64,000 nucleotides of DNA from Alkalimonas mucilaginosa (lineage in GTDB: Bacteria; Pseudomonadota; Gammaproteobacteria; Enterobacterales; Alteromonadaceae). Each line of letters starts with the position of its first letter. The stretch's first letter is position 1. The position numbers were made by a program, and so were the translations under genes. Positions 60,125-64,000 of the stretch are shown one piece after another. Location of the stretch: contig NZ_JAUGZK010000004.1 of the NCBI RefSeq assembly GCF_036327005.1, positions 186,001 through 250,000 of the forward strand. Reading direction: 5' to 3'. The notes beneath the pieces are model-generated. The model saw only the letters and a program-made list of their open reading frames with translations, did no database searches and was not told the origin of the DNA.

Positions 60125-60153
60125 ATCTGAGGGCTCCGTCAGCGCTTTTCAAG
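60125..60153 (-). promoter_or_regulatory. Sigma-32 (heat-shock) promoter candidate for hslVU
   Basis: On the minus strand, CTTGAAA (60147-60153) is followed by CCTCAGAT (60125-60132) after 14 bases, close to the CTTGAAA-N11-16-CCCCATNT heat-shock consensus (perfect -35, 5 of 8 at -10). hslVU is a known sigma-32 operon in E. coli. An 8-base inverted repeat (GGAGCCCT at 60095-60102, AGGGCTCC at 60130-60137) links the -10 region with the hslV ribosome binding site. Confidence 0.55.
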
Positions 60154-60171
60154 GGGAGACTGATGACGCAG

Positions 60172-60699
60172 TTAGTTCCAATTCCAGATCTGGCAGCTGT
60201 TGATGCCATTACGGCGCAGCCGGTTACGATCAGACTCGGCCTGACGGCGGCTGTCGTATGGGCCGAGCACTACCCGATACCAGACACCATTGCTGCCTTC
60301 AGTGCGGCGGATGCTGGAAGAAAAACCAGCAAAAGCAATCTGTGCCCGCATCGCATCGGCTTGTTCTTCACTGCGAAAGGAGGCGCATTGCATCTGGAAA
60401 GGCCCGCGCGATTCAAGCTCACGCACTTCCACCACCACTTCGCGGTTTTCCAGCTCCCGAATGTACTGGTACGGTTCTTCTGTCGGGCGCTCAGGTAGCT
60501 CATCTTTCACTGCCACAGGAGGCTGAGGCTTGGTGGTTACCGGCTCTTGCTGGTTGATGGTCCAGAGAAACCAGCCAAAAATAAGCACCAACCCGGCCGT
60601 AACCGACAGCACCAGCCAGGGAAAAGGCGCTTTTGCGGGCGCTTTCTTGCGGGGTTTGGCTTTGGGGCGGGCGGTTTTTACATAATCATGTTTTGGCAT
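60172..60699 (-). CDS. ftsN: FtsN-like cell division protein with SPOR domain
   Basis: Bitopic membrane protein of 175 residues. A basic cytoplasmic start (MPKHDYVKTARPKAKPRKKA), one membrane helix (FPWLVLSVTAGLVLIFGWFL), a P/E-rich linker and a C-terminal SPOR domain (about 95-170: GPFQMQCASFRSEEQADAMR, YRVVLGPYDSRRQAESDRNR) that binds denuded peptidoglycan at the septum. Located before hslV as in E. coli. Shorter than enteric FtsN. ATG 60699 is preferred to an upstream ATG at 60729. Confidence 0.85.
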   Translation of the reverse strand: MPKHDYVKTARPKAKPRKKAPAKAPFPWLVLSVTAGLVLIFGWFLWTINQQEPVTTKPQPPVAVKDELPERPTEEPYQYIRELENREVVVEVRELESRGPFQMQCASFRSEEQADAMRAQIAFAGFSSSIRRTEGSNGVWYRVVLGPYDSRRQAESDRNRLRRNGINSCQIWNWN

Positions 60700-60792
60700 G
60701 GGGGGCCTGGTACTCCAACATCGAATCAATGGCTATTCTAGCGGTTTAGGGGACAGCAGTGCAATCGACACTCGAACACATCTTGGGGCTAG

Positions 60793-63003
60793 TCAGGACA
60801 AATCCACAGGATCTACATCCAGTTGCCAGCGCAGCTTGCGGGTTAGTGGCCAGCCTTGACTGGCGGCAATCAGCTGATTAAGCAATTGGTGCAGGCCAGC
60901 GCGGCTGGCGCTGTAGCAATGCAGTTGCCAGCGGTATTTGCCGGCTTTGCGTTCCAGCGGTGCCCGAATTGGACCCAGCAGCTGTACTTTGGGCGCCTCT
61001 GTTTGCGCCAGTTCAACCAACTGTTGCAACCATTGCCTGGGGACGTCGTCCTGATGCGATTCGGCGCGAAACAGCGCCAGATACTGATAGGGGGGCAGCA
61101 AGGTTTGCTGGCGCTCTTTTAAAGCCAGCCGGGCAAAGGAGTCGTAGCCGTTGTGAATGATATCCTGCAAAATACCATGGTCCGGATAACGGCTTTGCAG
61201 CAGCACTTTGCCGGCATGCTGCGCCCTGCCAGCTCGACCAGCCACTTGGGTGATCAATTGCGCCAGTTGCTCCGGTGCCCGAAAGTCGCTGCTAAACAGA
61301 GCGCCATCGACATCTACAATCACCACCAAAGTGACTTTGGGAAAATGATGGCCTTTGGCCAGCATCTGGGTACCGACGATTAATTGTGGTCCGCCTGCGG
61401 TGATGTGCTGCAGTGCTTCGACCAGGCTGCCTTTGCGCCGTGTGCTGTCGCGATCCAGCCGTACTACCGGAACCTCCGGAAACATCGGTTGCAACTGGGC
61501 TTCCAGTTGCTCGGTACCCTGACCAAGCGGCACCAGCCGGGTGCTGCCGCAATGGCCGCATTGCCGGGGCACCGGCCGGCTGCTGCCGCAATGATGGCAA
61601 TTGAGCTGGCGATCCTGCTTGTGCCAGGTCATGCTGGCATCGCAGCGCTGGCAATCGGCGACCCAGCCGCATTCATCGCACGATAAAGCCGGGGCAAAAC
61701 CGCGCCGGTTTAAAAACAGCATCACCTGAAAGCCTTGCTGCAAGGTGTGCTTTATTTGTTGGATGCTGCTATCGGCCAGACCAAATTGCACTGCTTGCTG
61801 TTGTAAATTAACCAGTTCCAGTGTTGGCAATTGCTGGCCACTGGCTCTGCTGCTAAGTGTCAGCAGTTGAAAGCGCTTGTGCAGAGCATTGTACAGACTT
61901 TCCAGGCTGGGAGTGGCTGAGCCCAGTACTACCGTGCATTGCTCCAAAGCAGCTCTTTTTACCGCCAGATCACGGGCATGGTAGCGAAAGCCGTCCTGCT
62001 GTTTTAGCGAGGCATCATGCTCTTCATCGATTACGATCAGGCCAAGGCTGGCAAAGCGTAAAAACAGCGCCGAGCGGGTGCCAATCACAATAGCGGCACT
62101 GCCGGTGGCGGCTTGTTGCCAGCAGGCCAGGCGTTCGGTATCCGTTAGCCCGGAATGCCAGCTAAGCACCGGTACCTGAAAACGATCGGCAAAACGAGCC
62201 AGCGTTTGCGGGGTTAATCCTATCTCTGGCACCAGCACCAGCACCTGTTTCCCCTCTGCCAGCAAAGGGGCGATGCTTTGCAAATACACTTCGGTTTTGC
62301 CAGAGCCGGTAATACCTTCCAGCAAGAATGGCTGAAAACGACCCTGCGCCTGCACAATCGCAGATACTGCCAGCGCCTGATCGGTGGTTAGTTTTAAACC
62401 TGCTTGGGTACTGGTGACTGCAGGGTAAGGGGAAAAAGGTACCTCGATGGCGGCTACCAGTTGTTTCTGCAGCAGTGCTCGCAGTGCTGGCCGCTGCTCG
62501 GAGGTGATGCTATCAGCCGCTAATCCCCCTTGCCGCAGTTGCTGCCACAGAGCCAATTGTTTGGGCGCTCGCTGTAAATCTGTCTCGGTGACAGCCTGAC
62601 CTGCCTGGGTAAGTTGGTAATGCAACGACTGATAGCCAGGCAGTGGCTTGCCCTCCCGCAGCAAAGCAGGGATGGCAGAGATCAGCACCTCTCCCAGCGG
62701 GTGATGGTAGTAATCGGCGGCAAAAGACAGCAACCGACACAGCTGCCCGGACAGCACAGGGCTGTCATCCAGCACTGCAACTATGGATTTTAAGGCGTCT
62801 TCAGCAAAAGCATCTGCTGGTTGCAGTTGCCAGACAATTCCTACCAATTCTCGTTTGCCAAAAGGCACTAAAACCCGACAACCCACCTGCACTTCGATAC
62901 CGACAGGCAACCGATAATCAAAGGATTGACGCAAGGGGACTGGCAAAGCAACCCGGATCACTGACACTGGCACGGCTACCCGTTGAGTGTGGCCCTGGGC
63001 CAC
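60793..63003 (-). CDS. priA: Primosomal replication restart helicase PriA
   Basis: Helicase that reloads the replisome at stalled forks, 736 residues. N-terminal DNA-binding part (IRVALPVPLRQSFDYRLPVG), Walker A GITGSGKTEVYLQSI, DEEHD helicase motif, the eight-cysteine zinc site (CDECGWVADCQRCDASMTWH, then CHHCGSSRPVPRQCGHCGS), and C-terminal helicase motifs (VGTQMLAKGHHFPKVTLVVI). The start is uncertain: GTG 63003 gives the longest form, but in-frame GTGs nearer to V-I-R-V-A-L are closer to the family's usual opening. Confidence 0.95.
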   Translation of the reverse strand: MAQGHTQRVAVPVSVIRVALPVPLRQSFDYRLPVGIEVQVGCRVLVPFGKRELVGIVWQLQPADAFAEDALKSIVAVLDDSPVLSGQLCRLLSFAADYYHHPLGEVLISAIPALLREGKPLPGYQSLHYQLTQAGQAVTETDLQRAPKQLALWQQLRQGGLAADSITSEQRPALRALLQKQLVAAIEVPFSPYPAVTSTQAGLKLTTDQALAVSAIVQAQGRFQPFLLEGITGSGKTEVYLQSIAPLLAEGKQVLVLVPEIGLTPQTLARFADRFQVPVLSWHSGLTDTERLACWQQAATGSAAIVIGTRSALFLRFASLGLIVIDEEHDASLKQQDGFRYHARDLAVKRAALEQCTVVLGSATPSLESLYNALHKRFQLLTLSSRASGQQLPTLELVNLQQQAVQFGLADSSIQQIKHTLQQGFQVMLFLNRRGFAPALSCDECGWVADCQRCDASMTWHKQDRQLNCHHCGSSRPVPRQCGHCGSTRLVPLGQGTEQLEAQLQPMFPEVPVVRLDRDSTRRKGSLVEALQHITAGGPQLIVGTQMLAKGHHFPKVTLVVIVDVDGALFSSDFRAPEQLAQLITQVAGRAGRAQHAGKVLLQSRYPDHGILQDIIHNGYDSFARLALKERQQTLLPPYQYLALFRAESHQDDVPRQWLQQLVELAQTEAPKVQLLGPIRAPLERKAGKYRWQLHCYSASRAGLHQLLNQLIAASQGWPLTRKLRWQLDVDPVDLS

Positions 63004-63196
63004 CGATTCGTAATACGGCTAGTGTATCGACTGGCACCATGGCTTCGCAACCGAAAAAGCATGTTGAATCGTACCTCTGCTGCTTGCAAGGCCAGAGTAG
63101 ATCGAATAAACTACGCGCCCTAATTGAACTGTAACCGCGTATGGTGCCCGGCGTTTAGCGACCAGGTGGCGATACGGCCTTAAACTGAGGTAACCC

Positions 63197-63409
63197 ATGA
63201 AGCCAGGAATTCACCCAGAATACCAAGAAATTACTGCAACCTGTACTTGCGGTAACTCTTTCAAAACCCGTTCAGCCTTGTGCAAAGACATCCACCTGGA
63301 CGTCTGCTCTGCCTGCCACCCATTCTACACCGGCAAGCAAAAAGTACTGGACGTTGGTGGTCGTGTTGATCGCTTCAAAAAGCGTTTCAGCATGGTGGGC
63401 AAGCGTTAA
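63197..63409 (+). CDS. rpmE: 50S ribosomal protein L31 (zinc-binding type)
   Basis: A 70-residue ribosomal protein. The zinc site is Cys16-x-Cys18 and Cys37-x-x-Cys40 (ATCTCGNSF; DVCSACHPFYTG), the 'C+' form that can be replaced by a zinc-free paralogue under zinc shortage. Divergent from priA with a 193-base intergenic region between them, in which no clear Zur box was seen. Strong terminator downstream. Confidence 0.97.
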   Translation: MKPGIHPEYQEITATCTCGNSFKTRSALCKDIHLDVCSACHPFYTGKQKVLDVGGRVDRFKKRFSMVGKR

Positions 63410-63425
63410 TTACGCCTGCTCTCTA

Positions 63426-63453
63426 CAAAAAAGCACCTTCGGGTGCTTTTTTT
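63426..63453. terminator. Bidirectional terminator between rpmE and the MFS gene
   Basis: AAAAAGCACC-TTCG-GGTGCTTTTTTT: a stable stem with a UUCG loop and T runs on both strands, suited to ending both convergent genes. Confidence 0.93.
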
Positions 63454-63456
63454 GTT

Positions 63457-64000
63457 TCATCGAAATGTTTTCTGCTTATGCCATTGGCTGAGTAGGATGC
63501 ACAGGACGCCCAGCCACATCAGCACAGAAAACGGCAAAGCCGTCCCTGTATAAGTAAGAGCCAGCAAAGGGCCGGCCAAAGCGCCTGAACCGAAGCGTAA
63601 GGTGCCTATCACTGCCGTGGCTGTTCCGGTATGTTCGGGAAAGCGCATTAGAATCATCGCATCGGCGTTGGTGGCAATTAAACCAAGGCTGGCCATTAAA
63701 GGACCTATCGTAAGTACGGTAAACCAAAGGGATAAGTGCAAGGCATTAAAGAGTACCAGCAAGCTGGCACTGCTCAGAGCCAGTATTACGCCCAGTTTTA
63801 GCATGCGCTCAGGTCCGGTCCGGCTGACTAAGCGACTGTTCAGTAAGTTGGCCAGCATCAACAACAACACATTAAAAGCAAACAGCAAGGCAAACCAGAG
63901 CTCATTGACACCAAAATATTCGATGTACACCAAAGGTACGGCAGTCAGGAAGCAGAAAAAGGCAAATGAACTGAACATCGAGGTGGCAATGTCGGGTCTG
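63457..64000 (-). CDS. Bcr/CflA-like MFS drug efflux transporter, C-terminal part
   Basis: The reading frame is open to the window edge; 181 codons are visible, beginning in frame with R-P-D-I-A-T-S before MFSSFAFFCFLTAVPLVYIE, so the ATG at 63978 is internal, not the start. Six hydrophobic segments correspond to the second half of a 12-helix major facilitator. GTATAVIGTLRFGSGALAGP is typical of the Bcr/CflA multidrug subfamily. Full length cannot be judged. Confidence 0.8.
   Translation of the reverse strand, partial: RPDIATSMFSSFAFFCFLTAVPLVYIEYFGVNELWFALLFAFNVLLLMLANLLNSRLVSRTGPERMLKLGVILALSSASLLVLFNALHLSLWFTVLTIGPLMASLGLIATNADAMILMRFPEHTGTATAVIGTLRFGSGALAGPLLALTYTGTALPFSVLMWLGVLCILLSQWHKQKTFR

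Noticed and set aside
1..64000. tRNA, rRNA or CRISPR arrays
   Set aside because: No cloverleaf-like sequences with conserved T-loop (GTTCGAATC) in a plausible setting, no rRNA stretches and no regularly spaced short repeats were noticed on either strand.

Overview
The window looks like a chromosomal segment of a gammaproteobacterium of the Alteromonadales/Chromatiaceae type (Rheinheimera/Alishewanella-like). That is judged from protein character and gene order only, with no database search. Gene density is high and almost every interval longer than 300 bases is explained.

Region 1 (1-33238) is a complete lateral (secondary, 'laf'-type) flagellar system in one block. flgM (cut by the window edge) and flgA run leftwards; flgBCDEFGHIJKL run rightwards, followed by a lafW-like gene, flagellin lafA, fliD, fliS, lafD(fliT)-fliK-fliL-fliA(lafS)-motA(lafT)-motB(lafU), a PilZ gene, fliMNPQR-flhBA, motY-lafK and fliEFGHIJ. 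The presence of lafK, a dedicated sigma-28, a proton-type stator, a FlgJ without muramidase and a FliM without a CheY-binding tail separate it from a polar system. Two sigma-54 type -24/-12 elements (before flgB and before lafD) each have the same palindrome (GCGGAAG-N5-CTTCCGC plus a third half-site) 50-65 bases upstream, a good candidate for the LafK binding site. A class I c-di-GMP riboswitch lies in the leader of motY-lafK, and a PilZ c-di-GMP receptor gene sits between the stator and switch genes, so the second messenger seems to act at both transcriptional and protein level.

Region 2 (33342-39148) holds housekeeping genes (yihY, dtd, yiiD-like, an SDR-type oxidoreductase), a small membrane protein with an Mrr-like end, and a chemoreceptor.

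Region 3 (39300-47027) is an accessory cassette bounded by two direct copies of the last 469 bases of hutH (32 mismatches, no gaps, spaced 7259 bases). It starts AT-rich and carries a ribosomal-peptide (RiPP) locus of the graspetide type: an ATP-grasp ligase, an un-annotated 53-residue precursor with a double-glycine leader, a terminator, a HlyD-type adaptor and a C39-peptidase ABC exporter. A secreted beta-propeller-like protein and a lipoprotein follow. This is the best candidate for a previously undescribed system in the window.

Region 4 (46562-54972) is the histidine utilisation locus: hutC-hutU-hutH leftwards, hutI rightwards from a shared HutC operator, hutG with rraA, plus a GGDEF/EAL protein directly after hutI. 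Region 5 (55176-64000) has an HBM-type chemoreceptor with a small periplasmic binding protein, then a conserved gammaproteobacterial block: DUF971 gene, hslU, hslV, ftsN-like, priA, rpmE and the end of an MFS transporter cut by the window edge. No tRNA, rRNA, CRISPR array, transposase or integrase was seen.
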